Source of the DNA: Streptomyces sp. NBC_01428
Lineage (GTDB): Bacteria > Actinomycetota > Actinomycetes > Streptomycetales > Streptomycetaceae
Length of the DNA stretch: 64,000 nt
Assembly: GCF_036231965.1 (NCBI RefSeq)
Contig: NZ_CP109499.1
Location: 5,766,001-5,830,000, forward strand
Direction of reading: 5' to 3'
Within the stretch, counting starts at the first letter, position 1. Each line of letters opens with the position of its first letter. The notes beneath the pieces were generated by a model. It ran no database searches. It was not told where the DNA came from and saw nothing but the letters and a program-made list of their open reading frames with translations. The translations under genes and the position numbers were made by a program. Of the stretch, positions 42,584 through 51,518 are shown piece by piece.

Positions 42584-43885
42584 ATGTCCCCCACGCATGA
42601 CCCGCTCGACCGCGGCCACGCCGACGACCTGCTCGCCTTCGTCAGGGCCAGCCCCTCGCCGTACCACGTGGTGGCGAGCGCGGCGCAGCGCCTGGAGAAG
42701 GCGGGCTTCGCGGAGCTGCGCGAGCGGGACGACTGGACGGCCGGAGCCGAGGGCGGCCGGTACGTCGTCCGCGCGGGTGCGCTGCTCGCCTGGTACGTGC
42801 CGCCGGGCGCCCCGGCCCACACCCCGTTCCGGATCGTCGGCGCCCACACCGACTCCCCGAACCTGCGGGTCAAGCCCACCCCGGACACCGGTTCGGCGGG
42901 CTGGCGGCAGATCGCCGTGGAGGTGTACGGCGGTGTGCCGCTCAACACCTGGCTCGACCGTGACCTGGGGGTCTCGGGGCGGCTGGCCCTGCGCGACGGA
43001 TCGACCCGGCTGGTCTGCGTCGACAAGCCGCTGCTGCGGGTGCCCCAGCTGGCCATCCATCTGGACCGGACCGTCAACGACGGGCTCGCCCTGGACCGGC
43101 AGCAGCACATGGCCCCGCTGTGGGGGCTGGGCGACCCGCGGCCCGGTGCCCTGCTCGGCCGGGTCGCGGAGGCGGCCGGCGCCGACGTCTCGGAGATCCT
43201 CGGCTGGGACCTCATGCTCCATGACGTCCAGCCGCCCGGGTACCTGGGCGCGGACGAGGAGTTCATCGTCGCGCCCCGCCTGGACAACCAGATCTCGGTG
43301 CACGCGGGCGTCACGGCCCTCGTGGCCGCCGCCGGCTCTGGCCGGCCGCCCGCGCACATCCCGGTGCTCGCCGCCTTCGACCACGAGGAGGTGGGCAGCG
43401 GCTCCGACTCCGGCGCCCAGGGCCCTCTCCTGGAACGGGTCCTCGGCCGGACGGTGACCGCCCGCGGCGGGCGGGCGGACGACTTCGACCGGGCTCTCGC
43501 GGGAGCACTCTGCGTGTCCTCCGACATGTCCCACGCGGTCCACCCCAACTACGCCGAGCGGCACGACCCGGGCCACCACCCGCTGCCCGACGGCGGCCCG
43601 GTCATCAAGGTCAACGCCAACCAGCGGTACGCCACCGACGGCGCGGGATTCGCCGCGTTCGCCGGGGCGTGCGAGCGGGCCGGGGTGCCCTGGCAGCCGT
43701 TCGTCTCGCACAACGCGATGCCGTGCGGCACCTCGATCGGCCCGATCACCGCGGCCCGGCTCGGCGTGGCGACGGTCGACGTGGGGGTGGCGGGGCTGTC
43801 GATGCACTCGGCGCGCGAGCTGTGCGGGGCACGGGACCCCGGGCTGCTGGCGCGGGTGCTGACGGAGTTCGTCACGTCGGCGTAG
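42584..43885 (+). CDS. M18 family aminopeptidase
   Basis: 433 aa from ATG 42584, behind GAAAGG. Co-catalytic metal ligands and acids are in place: His88 and Asp90 in VGAHTDSPN, Asp in APRLDNQISVHAG, Glu pair in AFDHEEVGSG, Asp in SSDMSHAVHPNY, and His in GLSMHSAREL. The family releases N-terminal acidic amino acids and forms tetrahedral dodecamers. A cytoplasmic housekeeping enzyme, convergent with the second tRNA-Lys. Confidence 0.92.
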   Translation: MSPTHDPLDRGHADDLLAFVRASPSPYHVVASAAQRLEKAGFAELRERDDWTAGAEGGRYVVRAGALLAWYVPPGAPAHTPFRIVGAHTDSPNLRVKPTPDTGSAGWRQIAVEVYGGVPLNTWLDRDLGVSGRLALRDGSTRLVCVDKPLLRVPQLAIHLDRTVNDGLALDRQQHMAPLWGLGDPRPGALLGRVAEAAGADVSEILGWDLMLHDVQPPGYLGADEEFIVAPRLDNQISVHAGVTALVAAAGSGRPPAHIPVLAAFDHEEVGSGSDSGAQGPLLERVLGRTVTARGGRADDFDRALAGALCVSSDMSHAVHPNYAERHDPGHHPLPDGGPVIKVNANQRYATDGAGFAAFAGACERAGVPWQPFVSHNAMPCGTSIGPITAARLGVATVDVGVAGLSMHSARELCGARDPGLLARVLTEFVTSA

Positions 43886-43895
43886 GCCGACACGC

Positions 43896-43929
43896 ATGAA
43901 GGCCCCCCACACAGGTGGGAGGCCTTCAT
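43896..43929. terminator. tRNA-Lys terminator hairpin (copy 2)
   Basis: ATGAAGGCC... / ...GGCCTTCAT with an internal C/G run forms a 14-bp stem with one mismatch. It serves the tRNA and the convergent aminopeptidase gene. Confidence 0.85.
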
Positions 43930-43934
43930 CACGG

Positions 43935-44008
43935 TGCGCCGCCAGGGACTCGAACCCCGGACCCGCTGATTAAGAGTCAGCTGCTCTAACCAACTGAGCT
44001 AGCGGCGC
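43935..44008 (-). tRNA. tRNA-Lys (CTT), copy 2
   Basis: The 74-base sequence is the same as the copy at 34213-34286: anticodon CTT in loop CTCTTAA, acceptor GCGCCGC / GCGGCGC, no encoded CCA. Followed by its own terminator hairpin at 43896-43929. Confidence 0.95.
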
Positions 44009-44145
44009 ATGACTCTCGCCTCCCGCTTCCGCGGGCGGCGACAAAAGAAATACTACCTGGTCCTCCAGGGTGCTTCCGACCACCCGCGCGACACCCCGGG
44101 GGCACCGGCGGGTGCCCGGTCCGGGGATGCCGTGCGGGCCGGGCC

Positions 44146-44904
44146 CTAGATCGAGAGGGAGAGCAGGACGGGGGCCGCTCCGCGGTTCAGCGTGTCCGCG
44201 GCGCGGCGCAGCCGGTGGGCGTGCTCGACCGGGAGGGACAGGGCGAGACAGCCGACGGAGGAGCCCGCGGTGATCGGGACGGCCGCGCAGACCGTGCCGA
44301 TCGCGTACTCCTGGAGGTCGAGCACCGGCATGGTGGCCGGCTGGGAGTCCAGGCGGGACAGCAGCAGCCGTTCGCTGGTGATGGTCCGCGAGGTGAGGCG
44401 GGCCATCTTGTGCCGGGCGAGGTGGTCACGGCGGCCGTTGTGGTCGAGCTGGCCGAGCAGGCTCTTGCCGACCGCGCTGGCGTGCGCGGCGGAACGGAAG
44501 TCGACCCATTCGTTGACCGCGGGGGTGGCCGGGCTGTCCGCGTACTGGGTGACGTGCACCTCACCGTCGATGTACCGGCTGACGTAGACCGCCGCGCCGA
44601 CCGAGTCGCGGAGCCGGTCGAGGGTCTGCTGGAGCGTCTCGCGCACGGCCTGGTCGCGGCCCTCGGCGGAGCCCAGGCGGCTGAGGGAGGCACCGGTCAC
44701 GTACGCCCCGTCGGCGACCTGCTCGACGTACCCCTCGCGGCGCAGCATCCTGACCAGCGCGGTCAGCCGGTCACCGCCGAGGCCGGTCTGACGGGCGAGC
44801 TCGGCGTTGGTGACGCCGGTGGACTGCCGCGCCACCGTCTCCAGGACGCGCAGGGCGTCCTGAGCCGAGTGGTACGGCGCGGTCGGCTCGTTCTTCAGCG
44901 CCAC
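44146..44904 (-). CDS. IclR-family regulator of the amino-acid/amide catabolic cluster
   Basis: 252 aa from GTG 44904, preceded by AGGGGGA. An N-terminal winged helix (DALRVLETVARQSTGVTNAE, LARQTGLGGDRLTALVRML) and a C-terminal effector domain (REGYVEQVADGAYVTG, FRSAAHASAVGKSLLGQLD, IGTVCAAVPI) identify IclR. Such regulators bind small aromatic or dicarboxylic ligands. It lies downstream of the ehu-like operon, separated by a hairpin and a 12-bp palindrome, and is the obvious candidate to control it and the DUF3830/amidase/racemase genes. Confidence 0.9.
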   Translation of the reverse strand: MALKNEPTAPYHSAQDALRVLETVARQSTGVTNAELARQTGLGGDRLTALVRMLRREGYVEQVADGAYVTGASLSRLGSAEGRDQAVRETLQQTLDRLRDSVGAAVYVSRYIDGEVHVTQYADSPATPAVNEWVDFRSAAHASAVGKSLLGQLDHNGRRDHLARHKMARLTSRTITSERLLLSRLDSQPATMPVLDLQEYAIGTVCAAVPITAGSSVGCLALSLPVEHAHRLRRAADTLNRGAAPVLLSLSI

Positions 44905-45018
44905 GGTTTCCCCCTGCGCTTCATGGCCCGGCTCAAAAAAGACGTCGGTCCGGACGGCTGGGCTCACCCCACGATAGCCGTCAAGCTGCTCTCTGTGAGC
45001 GCCTGTTGACGAGATTGG

Positions 45019-45053
45019 TGGTGCGCTCCACGGCGCTCAGCAGGAGCGCACCA
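45019..45053 (-). terminator. Hairpin after ehuA
   Basis: TGGTGCGCTCC / GGAGCGCACCA, an 11-bp perfect stem with 13-base loop, about 105 bp downstream of the ATP-binding protein stop. Confidence 0.7.
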
Positions 45054-45056
45054 CTC

Positions 45057-45068
45057 TGGCATATGCCA
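45057..45068. promoter_or_regulatory. 12-bp palindrome TGGCATATGCCA, copy 1
   Basis: Perfect inverted repeat in the iclR upstream region. The same 12 bases recur inside a 14-bp palindrome at 59096-59109, also upstream of a minus-strand gene. The regulator is not known to me. Confidence 0.6.
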
Positions 45069-45157
45069 AGGTCACGGCCCATGGGGCATGCCCCGCGCGC
45101 CGGACCTCGCGCCTTCCCGTCCACCCCCGTCGTCCGCCCCCGGTCCACTCCCCGTCG

Positions 45158-45958
45158 TCACAGCACGGCGCTGAGGAATTCCCGGGTCCGTTCCTGCTCC
45201 GGATCGCTGAAGATCTTCTCCGGCGGACCGGACTCGATGACGTGGCCGGAATCGAACATGAGCACCTGGTCCGAGATGTCCCGGGCGAAATTCATCTCGT
45301 GGGTCACACAGAGCATCGTGATGTCCGTGGTGTGGGCGATGTCCCGGAGGACGTCGAGGACGCCCGCGACCAGCTCCGGGTCGAGCGCGGACGTCACCTC
45401 GTCCAGCAGCAGCACCTGCGGACGCATCGCCAGCGCGCGGGCGATCGCCACCCGCTGCTGCTGGCCGCCCGACAGCCGGCTCGGCCGCTCGTCGCACTTG
45501 TCCGCGAGACCGACCAGGTCGAGCAGCTCCCGCGCCCGCACCTCCGCCTCGTCCTTCGACATGCCGAGGACCGTCACCGGCGCCTCGGTGACGTTTCTGA
45601 GCACGCTCATGTTCGGGAACAGGTTGAACTGCTGGAATACCATCCCGATCTTCTTGCGGACCTCGCGGACCTCCTTCTCGCCCGCCGGGAAGAGCCGGTC
45701 GCCGGCGACGGTGATCGTGCCCTCGTCCGGTTCGGTCAGCGTCATCAGCAGCCGCAGGATCGTCGTCTTGCCGGAGCCGGACGGGCCGATCAGCGTGACG
45801 TGCTTGCCCGAGTCGACCCGGAAGTCGAGGTGGTCGAGGACGGTGTTGTCCCCGAACCGCTTGGTGACCTGGTCGAAGCGGATCAGCTCGCTGCCGTCCA
45901 CCTTGGGGTTGGCCAGGTCCTTCAGCGGGCTGGTGTCGGTGTTCGTGTCAGCGGACAA
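45158..45958 (-). CDS. ehuA: Polar amino acid/ectoine-type ABC ATP-binding protein
   Basis: 266 aa from TTG 45958, whose start lies 11 bases inside the upstream permease gene, behind GGAGCG. Walker A GPSGSGKTT, Q-loop VFQQFNLFPNM, signature LSGGQQQRVAIARAL, Walker B LLLDEVTSALD and VTHEMNF are typical of the HisP/GlnQ/EhuA family. It powers the EhuC/EhuD-like permease pair. The gene symbol follows family resemblance; the transported compound here may differ from ectoine. Last gene of a four-gene operon with overlapping ends. Confidence 0.85.
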   Translation of the reverse strand: MSADTNTDTSPLKDLANPKVDGSELIRFDQVTKRFGDNTVLDHLDFRVDSGKHVTLIGPSGSGKTTILRLLMTLTEPDEGTITVAGDRLFPAGEKEVREVRKKIGMVFQQFNLFPNMSVLRNVTEAPVTVLGMSKDEAEVRARELLDLVGLADKCDERPSRLSGGQQQRVAIARALAMRPQVLLLDEVTSALDPELVAGVLDVLRDIAHTTDITMLCVTHEMNFARDISDQVLMFDSGHVIESGPPEKIFSDPEQERTREFLSAVL

Positions 45959-46598
45959 GGCGTCGCTCCAGGGCTCGCAGCAGCAGGGAAGCCGGGTAGG
46001 AAATGAGGATGAAGGCCACGCCGATGACCGTGAGCGGCTCGGTGAACTGGAAGTGCTGCTGCGAGTACAGCCGCGCCTCCCCGAGCATCTCCAGCACGGT
46101 GATCGTCATCAGCATCGGGGTGTCCTTCAGCATGGCGATGACGTAGTTGCCGAGGGCCGGCACCACGCGGCGGATCGCCTGCGGCAGGATCACCGCCGTC
46201 CAGGTGCGCCGCACCGGCAGGCTGAGCGCCGTGGCGGCCTCCCACTGGCCGGCGGGCACGCCCTCGATACCGGCCCGGTAGACCTGCATCGTGTACGTCG
46301 AGTAGTGCAGCCCGATCGCGACGACACCGGTGGTCAGCGCGGAGAACGTGATGTTCCACTCGGGCAGCACGTAGAAGAGGAAGAACAACTGCACCAGCAG
46401 CGGGGTGTTGCGGACGAACTCGGTGACCACCCCGACCGGCCAGCGCACCCAGCGCGTCGGTGTCCGCATCAGCAGCGCCCACACCAGACCGAGCGCGAAC
46501 GCGATCACCGAGCCGAGGGCCAGCGCCTGCAGGGTGACCAGCAGGCCGTCCCAGAAGTGCGGCATGAAGTCGCCGACGGCGTTCCAGTCCCACGTCAT
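45948..46598 (-). CDS. ehuD: Ectoine-type ABC permease (EhuD-like)
   Basis: 216 aa, ATG 46598 overlapping the EhuC stop. Five to six membrane segments; the family EAA loop reads GIEGVPAGQWEAATALSL, with TEFVRNTPLLVQLFFL (HisM/GlnP amino-acid permease signature). It dimerises with the EhuC-like protein to form the pore. Coupled at both ends by overlaps, so the transporter subunits are made together. Confidence 0.85.
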   Translation of the reverse strand: MTWDWNAVGDFMPHFWDGLLVTLQALALGSVIAFALGLVWALLMRTPTRWVRWPVGVVTEFVRNTPLLVQLFFLFYVLPEWNITFSALTTGVVAIGLHYSTYTMQVYRAGIEGVPAGQWEAATALSLPVRRTWTAVILPQAIRRVVPALGNYVIAMLKDTPMLMTITVLEMLGEARLYSQQHFQFTEPLTVIGVAFILISYPASLLLRALERRLVR

Positions 46599-47329
46599 GA
46601 GGCACCTCCCGCGTTACCGGCACCGGCACCCACACCGGTCGTCTCCGCCCGCTTCAGTTCGCGCGCGGGCATGCTGTCCGGCTCCTTGCCGACCCCGGCC
46701 TTCAGCCGCTTCTCCAGACCGCGCATCAGGCGGGTGAGCAGGAAGGCGATGACGAAGTAGATCAGCAGGACGTACGTGTAGACCTCCGCGCTCTGCTGCA
46801 GCGCGAGCCGCACCAGGTTGGCGCTGAACGTCAGATCGCCCATGCCCATCACGGAGACCAGCGCCGTGCCCTTCAGCAGCTCGATGAGCAGGTTGCTGAA
46901 CGGAGGCACCATCTCGGGTACCGCCTGCGGCAGCAGGATCAGCCGCATCCGCTGCCAGTGCGTGAAGCTGAGCGCGATCCCGCCCTCACGCTGCGCCGGG
47001 TCGACCGCGTTCAGCGCGCCGCGCACGATCTCCGAGCCGTACGCGCCGTACGTCAGCCCCAGCGCCAGCGTGCCCGCCCACAGCGGGACGAGCTGCCAGC
47101 CGAAGGCGAGCGGCAGCACGAAGTACACCCAGAAGATCATGATCAGGGCGGAGGTACCGCGGAACACCTCGGTGTAGAAGCCCGCGAGGAAGCGGACGAT
47201 CCACCGGCGCGAGGTGCGCGCGATGCCGACCACGAAGGACATGGCACCGGCCAGCAGGGCGCTGCAGAAGAGCAGTTGGACCGTGACCCAGATGCCTTTG
47301 AGTACGAGTTCCCAGAGTCCCGATGTCAT
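46595..47329 (-). CDS. ehuC: Ectoine-type ABC permease (EhuC-like)
   Basis: 244 aa from ATG 47329, overlapping the EhuB stop by 4 bases. Membrane segments include WVTVQLLFCSALLAGAMSFV and TSALIMIFWVYFVLPL; the coupling loop is NAVDPAQREGGIALSFTHW. A charged tail of about 40 residues follows the last helix. It belongs to the His/Glu/Gln/Arg permease family and pairs with EhuD. Confidence 0.85.
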   Translation of the reverse strand: MTSGLWELVLKGIWVTVQLLFCSALLAGAMSFVVGIARTSRRWIVRFLAGFYTEVFRGTSALIMIFWVYFVLPLAFGWQLVPLWAGTLALGLTYGAYGSEIVRGALNAVDPAQREGGIALSFTHWQRMRLILLPQAVPEMVPPFSNLLIELLKGTALVSVMGMGDLTFSANLVRLALQQSAEVYTYVLLIYFVIAFLLTRLMRGLEKRLKAGVGKEPDSMPARELKRAETTGVGAGAGNAGGAS

Positions 47330-48255
47330 CCGCGGCACAGCTCCTTCGCGGTCATGTCGGTCATCTCGGCCTTGGTGAAGCCGAACGGCCGCAGGATGCG
47401 GAAGAGTTCGCCGCTCTCCTTCATCTTCCGCAGCTCGACGTTGAAGGCGTCCCGCAGCCTCGTCTCCGGCGAACGGAACGCGAAACCGCCGCCGTCGACG
47501 TGCGGCTTGCCCTTGACCAGCGGCGCGAAGGGCTTGGTGCTCTCGGTCTTGCCGGACTTCCTGACCACTTCGCGGACGGTCAGCGCGGTTCCCGCGAAGA
47601 CGTCGGCGCGGCCCGCCTCGACGGCGTTCAGGCCGGCGACCTGGTCGGGCACGATCAGGATCTCGCTCTCCTTGTACCCGGCCTCGACCGCGTACTGGAT
47701 CTCCGCGTAGCCCGTGCCCGTCGCGAACTTCGCCTTGCTCGCCACGACGTCCTTGTAGTCGTGCAGCCCCTTCGGATTGCCCTTGCGCACGATGAACGCG
47801 TCGAGCATCTGGTAGTCGGGGTCGGCGAAGATGACCTGCTCGCACCGCTCGGCGTTGATGTACATTCCGGCGGACACGACGTCGAACTGCTGCGAGTTGA
47901 GCCCGGGTATGAGGGAGCCGAACTCGGTCGGCACCGGCTGGACCCGGTCGACGCCCAGCCGCTTGAAGACGGCCTTGGCCAGTTCCGGTGCCTCACCGGT
48001 GAGTCGGCCGTCCCGGTCGATGTACCCGAAGGGGATCTCGCCCGCGATGCCCAGACGGACGACGCCCTGCGCCCTCAGCCGGTCGAGGAGATCGCCGCCG
48101 TCGGTCGAGGACGCGGTGTCCACCCGGCTGCAGCCGGCGGCACCGATCGCACCGAGCGCCGCGACCCCCGCGAGCAGCGACCGGCGCGTGGTTCCGGATG
48201 TGTGTCTGTCGTGTGCGCGGCTGTTTTCCTGTGCTTTCCCAAAAGGTGGAGCCAT
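47326..48255 (-). CDS. ehuB: Ectoine-type substrate-binding lipoprotein (EhuB-like)
   Basis: 309 aa from ATG 48255. A Tat-like RRSLLAG stretch leads to a lipobox (IGAAGC), so it is probably exported through Tat and lipidated. The binding domain has GIAGEIPFGYIDRDGRLTGE, FGSLIPGLNSQQFDVVSAGM and INAERCEQVIFADPDYQML, a pattern close to EhuB. The start is uncertain because no strong ribosome-binding site precedes it. Divergent from the DUF3830 gene across a 97-bp promoter region. What it binds cannot be decided here; ectoine catabolism genes (doeA/doeB, eutBC) are absent from the window. Confidence 0.8.
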   Translation of the reverse strand: MAPPFGKAQENSRAHDRHTSGTTRRSLLAGVAALGAIGAAGCSRVDTASSTDGGDLLDRLRAQGVVRLGIAGEIPFGYIDRDGRLTGEAPELAKAVFKRLGVDRVQPVPTEFGSLIPGLNSQQFDVVSAGMYINAERCEQVIFADPDYQMLDAFIVRKGNPKGLHDYKDVVASKAKFATGTGYAEIQYAVEAGYKESEILIVPDQVAGLNAVEAGRADVFAGTALTVREVVRKSGKTESTKPFAPLVKGKPHVDGGGFAFRSPETRLRDAFNVELRKMKESGELFRILRPFGFTKAEMTDMTAKELCRG

Positions 48256-48352
48256 GGCCGCGCGGCTACCCGAGACCATGCGAAGTATTCGGATCGATTT
48301 CAGCCCCGTACGTCTCCGACGCGCACTTGACCTCGGGGGGACCATGGAATGC

Positions 48353-48847
48353 ATGGCTGATCGATTCATCGAAGTCTCGCTGGTCAAGCGCGGTGTGCAC
48401 TGCACCGCGAAACTCCTCGACGACCGCGCGCCGATCACCTGCGCGGCGGTCTGGGACGCCCTTCCGCTGAGCGGCGACGTCTACCACGCGAAATACGCAC
48501 GCAATGAGATCTACGCTCTCTTCCCCCCTTTCGCGATATCCGAGCCACCCCTGGAAAATCCGACAGTTACCCCTATTCCGGGAGACCTCTGTTATTTCGC
48601 TTTCGCGGGAACGGAGCTGGGCACCAAGGCCTACGGCTACGACGCGGACGTCCGTCCCGGCACGACGGTGGTCGACCTAGCCCTCTTCTACGAGCGCAAC
48701 AACCTGCTCCTGAACGGGGACGTGGGCTGGGTCCCCGGCATCGTCTGGGGCCAACTGGTCGAGGGCCTCGACGAGATGGCCGAGGCCTGCAACGACCTGT
48801 GGCGGACCGGCGCCGCGGGGGAGACGCTCAGCTTCCGGCGGGCCTGA
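48353..48847 (+). CDS. DUF3830-family protein
   Basis: 164 aa from ATG 48353 (12 bases after GGGGGG; ATG 48344 is too close). Beta-rich sequence: RFIEVSLVKRGVHCTAKLLD, TCAAVWDALPLSGDVYHAKY, NEIYALFPPF, PGDLCYFAFAGTELGTKAYG. DUF3830 proteins have a cyclophilin-like fold and recur with amidases and Asp/Glu-racemase-superfamily enzymes; their reaction is unknown. The middle of the gene (about 48490-48610) uses more A/T-ending codons (GAAATACGC, TCTGTTATTTC) than its neighbours. It is the only plus-strand gene between the transporter operon and the amidase operon. Confidence 0.82.
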   Translation: MADRFIEVSLVKRGVHCTAKLLDDRAPITCAAVWDALPLSGDVYHAKYARNEIYALFPPFAISEPPLENPTVTPIPGDLCYFAFAGTELGTKAYGYDADVRPGTTVVDLALFYERNNLLLNGDVGWVPGIVWGQLVEGLDEMAEACNDLWRTGAAGETLSFRRA

Positions 48848-48857
48848 GGCCGGCCGC

Positions 48858-48894
48858 GGGTCTCCGGCACCGGCGTCACCGGTGCCGGAGACCC
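48858..48894. terminator. Perfect 16-bp bidirectional terminator
   Basis: GGGTCTCCGGCACCGG / CCGGTGCCGGAGACCC with loop CGTCA, between the convergent DUF3830 and amidase genes. Confidence 0.92.
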
Positions 48895-48899
48895 GTCGG

Positions 48900-50309
48900 C
48901 TACGCCGCGGGAGCCGCGGGGGGTACCACCCCGGCGGCGCCCGCCTCGTACAGGGCGTGCGCGGTCCGCAGGACGAGGTCGTCCCGGTGCCGGGCCGCGA
49001 CGATCTGCATCCCGACCGGCAGTCCGTCGCCGTCCAGACCGACGGGGACCGTCGCTGCGGGCTGCTGCGTCAGGTTGAAGGGATACGTGAACGGCGTCCA
49101 GCCCGTCCAGCGGCGCAGTCCCGAGCGGGCCGGCACCTCGACGCCCGCGGCGAACGCCGTCAGCGGCAGCGTCGGTGTGACCAGCACGTCGTACTCCGTG
49201 TGGAACAGGCCCATGCGGCGGCCCAGCGCCATCCGGACGTCCGTCGCGGCGAGATACTCCAGCGCGCTGTACCGGGCGCCCCGGCCGCAGATCTCCCGCA
49301 GCCCCGGATCGAGCAGGGCCCGCCGCTCGGGCCCGAGTTGCTGGGTCACCCGGGCCGCCCCGCTGAACCACAGGGTGTGGAACGCCTCCACCGGGTCGGT
49401 GAAGTCCGGGTCGGCCTCGGTGACATGGGCGCCGAGACCGGCGAGGCGTTCCACCGCCCGCCGGACCGCCGCGGCGACCGCGGGTGCGACCGCGACCTGT
49501 CCGCCGAGGGACGGCGAGTACGCGACGCGCAGTCCCCGCACGCCGCCGTCGAGGGCGTCCACGAAGGAGCCGTTCGCCGGTCCGAGCGCGGACCAGTCGC
49601 GGGCGTCCGGCGCGCCGATCACGTCGAGCATCAGCGCGGCGTCGGCGGCGTCCCGGGTCATCGGCCCCACGTGCGCGAGCGTCCCGAAGGCGCTGGCCGG
49701 GTGGAGCGGCACCCTGCCGTACGTCGGTTTCAGCCCGAAGATCCCGCAGAACGCGGCCGGTATGCGCACACTGCCGCCGCCGTCCGTGCCGAGCGACAGC
49801 GGACCCGCGCCGAGCGCGACGGCCGCCGCGCTGCCCCCGCTGGAGCCGCCCGCGGTGCGCGCGACGTCGTACGGGTTGCGGGTCACGCCCGACAGCGGCG
49901 CGTCCGTGACCCCCTTCCAGCCGAACTCGGGCGTCGTCGTCTTGCCGAGGAACACCGCGCCGTGCTCGCGCAGCCGGGCCACCGACGGCGCGTCCTCGTC
50001 CCAACGCCCCTGCTCATTCACGGTCTTCGAGCCGCGCAGCGTCGGATGCCCGCGGAGCAGCAGGATGTCCTTCACCGTGACGGGCACCCCGTCCAGCAGG
50101 CCCGCCGGCTCCCCGCGCCGCCAGCGGTCCGCCGAGGCGCGGGCCCGGGCCAGGGCGTCGTCCGCGAGGAGGCGGACGAACGCGTTCACGGCGGGCTGCA
50201 CCCGCTCGGCCCGTGCCAGGGCGGCGCGCGTCACCTCCTCGGGGCCGAATTCGCCCTTGCGGTACCCGTCGACGAGTTGTACGGCGGTCAGCTCGGTGAG
50301 TTCCGACAT
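48900..50309 (-). CDS. Amidase signature family hydrolase
   Basis: 469 aa from ATG 50309, 5 bases after GGAGGGG. The Ser-cisSer-Lys triad region is intact: Lys in GVPVTVKDILLL, Ser pair in TRNPYDVARTAGGSSGGSAAA (cis-Ser and nucleophile), and GTDGGGSVRIPAAFCG. Family members hydrolyse amides, often as part of N-acyl or lactam catabolism. No leader peptide, so cytoplasmic. Second gene of an operon with the hydroxyacid dehydrogenase (18-bp gap). It probably opens or deamidates the compound brought in by the Ehu-like transporter. Confidence 0.9.
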   Translation of the reverse strand: MSELTELTAVQLVDGYRKGEFGPEEVTRAALARAERVQPAVNAFVRLLADDALARARASADRWRRGEPAGLLDGVPVTVKDILLLRGHPTLRGSKTVNEQGRWDEDAPSVARLREHGAVFLGKTTTPEFGWKGVTDAPLSGVTRNPYDVARTAGGSSGGSAAAVALGAGPLSLGTDGGGSVRIPAAFCGIFGLKPTYGRVPLHPASAFGTLAHVGPMTRDAADAALMLDVIGAPDARDWSALGPANGSFVDALDGGVRGLRVAYSPSLGGQVAVAPAVAAAVRRAVERLAGLGAHVTEADPDFTDPVEAFHTLWFSGAARVTQQLGPERRALLDPGLREICGRGARYSALEYLAATDVRMALGRRMGLFHTEYDVLVTPTLPLTAFAAGVEVPARSGLRRWTGWTPFTYPFNLTQQPAATVPVGLDGDGLPVGMQIVAARHRDDLVLRTAHALYEAGAAGVVPPAAPAA

Positions 50310-50327
50310 CGGCCCCTCCACGGCGGT

Positions 50328-51314
50328 TCAGTGCCCGGGTACGTACCCACGCTTCTTGTCGACCACGTTCCGCAGGGGCTTACCCGCCGCCCAGAGGTCG
50401 TACAACTCCAGGAACTGGGTGCCCAGTTCGTCCCGCCAGCCGATGGTGTCCCCGCTCATGTGCGGCGACACGATCAGACCGGGGACCTGCCACAACGGAC
50501 TGTCGGGGCCCAGCGGTTCGTGCTCGAAGACGTCGAGGGCCGCGCCCGCGATCCAGCGCTTCGACAGCGCCTCGGCGAGCGCCCGCTCGACGACGAGCTG
50601 ACCGCGCCCCACGTTGATGAACCGGGCCGAGGGCTGCATCGTCCCGAAGCGCCGCGCGTCGAACATGCCGCGCGTCTCCTCGGTGAGCGGCGCGGCGCAC
50701 ACCACCCAGTCGGCGCGGGCCGTCAGCCGGTCCAGCTCCGCCGGGCCGTGGATCCCGGTGCGGGGCGTGCGGCCGACCAGGGCCGTGGTGATGTCGAGTG
50801 CCTTGAGCGTGCGGACGATCGCCCGTCCGATCGGCCCGGAGCCCACCACGCAGGCCCGGGTGCCGGCCACGCGCTGCGACGCGCGGTGGCGCCACTCACG
50901 GTCGCGCTGGAGGTCCCAGGTCCGCGGCAGGTCCTTCGCCATGGCGAGCACCAGCGCCGCCACGTACTCGGCGATCGGCTGGTCGAACACCCCGCGCGCG
51001 TTCGTCACCACCGTCTCGGAGGCGGCGAGTTCGGGGCACATCAGATGGTCCACACCGGCGCTCGCGGTGTGCACCCAGCGGGGCCGCGGACCCTCGCCCG
51101 GCCACGCGCGGCGCACGGCGTCCGAGGCGAAGTCCCACACGAGCAGCGCGTCCGCGGACGGCAGCTTCTCCGCGAGGGTCGAGGCGTCGGCGTGCTCGAC
51201 CCGCACGCGGCCGGTGAGGCGGCCGAGGCGGGGGAGGGGATCGGCGTCCAGGACGAGCAGGGTGGTCCCGGGGGGCGAGGAGGGGGACGGGGTGGGGGAC
51301 ATACGGGCGTTCAT
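50328..51314 (-). CDS. D-2-hydroxyacid dehydrogenase
   Basis: 328 aa from ATG 51314; ATG 51302 is an alternative and neither has a clear ribosome-binding site. NAD-binding VVGSGPIGRAIVRTLKAL, active-site Arg in NVGRGQLVVERAL, Glu-type acid in ALDVFEHEPL and His in VSPHMSGDTIG. It interconverts a 2-keto acid and a D-2-hydroxy acid. It is first in the operon with the amidase and divergent from the racemase genes, with an IclR-type palindrome in the shared promoter. Confidence 0.9.
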   Translation of the reverse strand: MNARMSPTPSPSSPPGTTLLVLDADPLPRLGRLTGRVRVEHADASTLAEKLPSADALLVWDFASDAVRRAWPGEGPRPRWVHTASAGVDHLMCPELAASETVVTNARGVFDQPIAEYVAALVLAMAKDLPRTWDLQRDREWRHRASQRVAGTRACVVGSGPIGRAIVRTLKALDITTALVGRTPRTGIHGPAELDRLTARADWVVCAAPLTEETRGMFDARRFGTMQPSARFINVGRGQLVVERALAEALSKRWIAGAALDVFEHEPLGPDSPLWQVPGLIVSPHMSGDTIGWRDELGTQFLELYDLWAAGKPLRNVVDKKRGYVPGH

Positions 51315-51326
51315 CGGAGGAAACCG

Positions 51327-51341
51327 TTTCGCAATGCGAGT
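51327..51341. promoter_or_regulatory. IclR-type palindrome in the dehydrogenase/racemase promoter
   Basis: GTTTCGCAATGCGAGTC contains the 11-bp symmetric core TCGCA-A-TGCGA. IclR operators often have the form TTTCGCAATGCGAAA; the left half matches fully. Confidence 0.55.
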
Positions 51342-51518
51342 CCGCTTCTCTGGGGTGTCCTGAGGCGAGATGACCGGGGGGACGTGCGGGCGAACAGGGG
51401 TCGAAGCCGTCTGAGATGCGCGGATTGACCACGCTCGCACCCGAACCTACCTTCGTCAACACGGGCCCGCACACGGTCCGTTGCCCACCTGTTTCCCTTC
51501 GTGAGGCCGGTGTCAGCC

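Noticed and set aside
45158..48255. Confident assignment of the transporter to ectoine uptake
   Set aside because: Family resemblance is good, but ectoine degradation genes are missing and the neighbours suggest another substrate.
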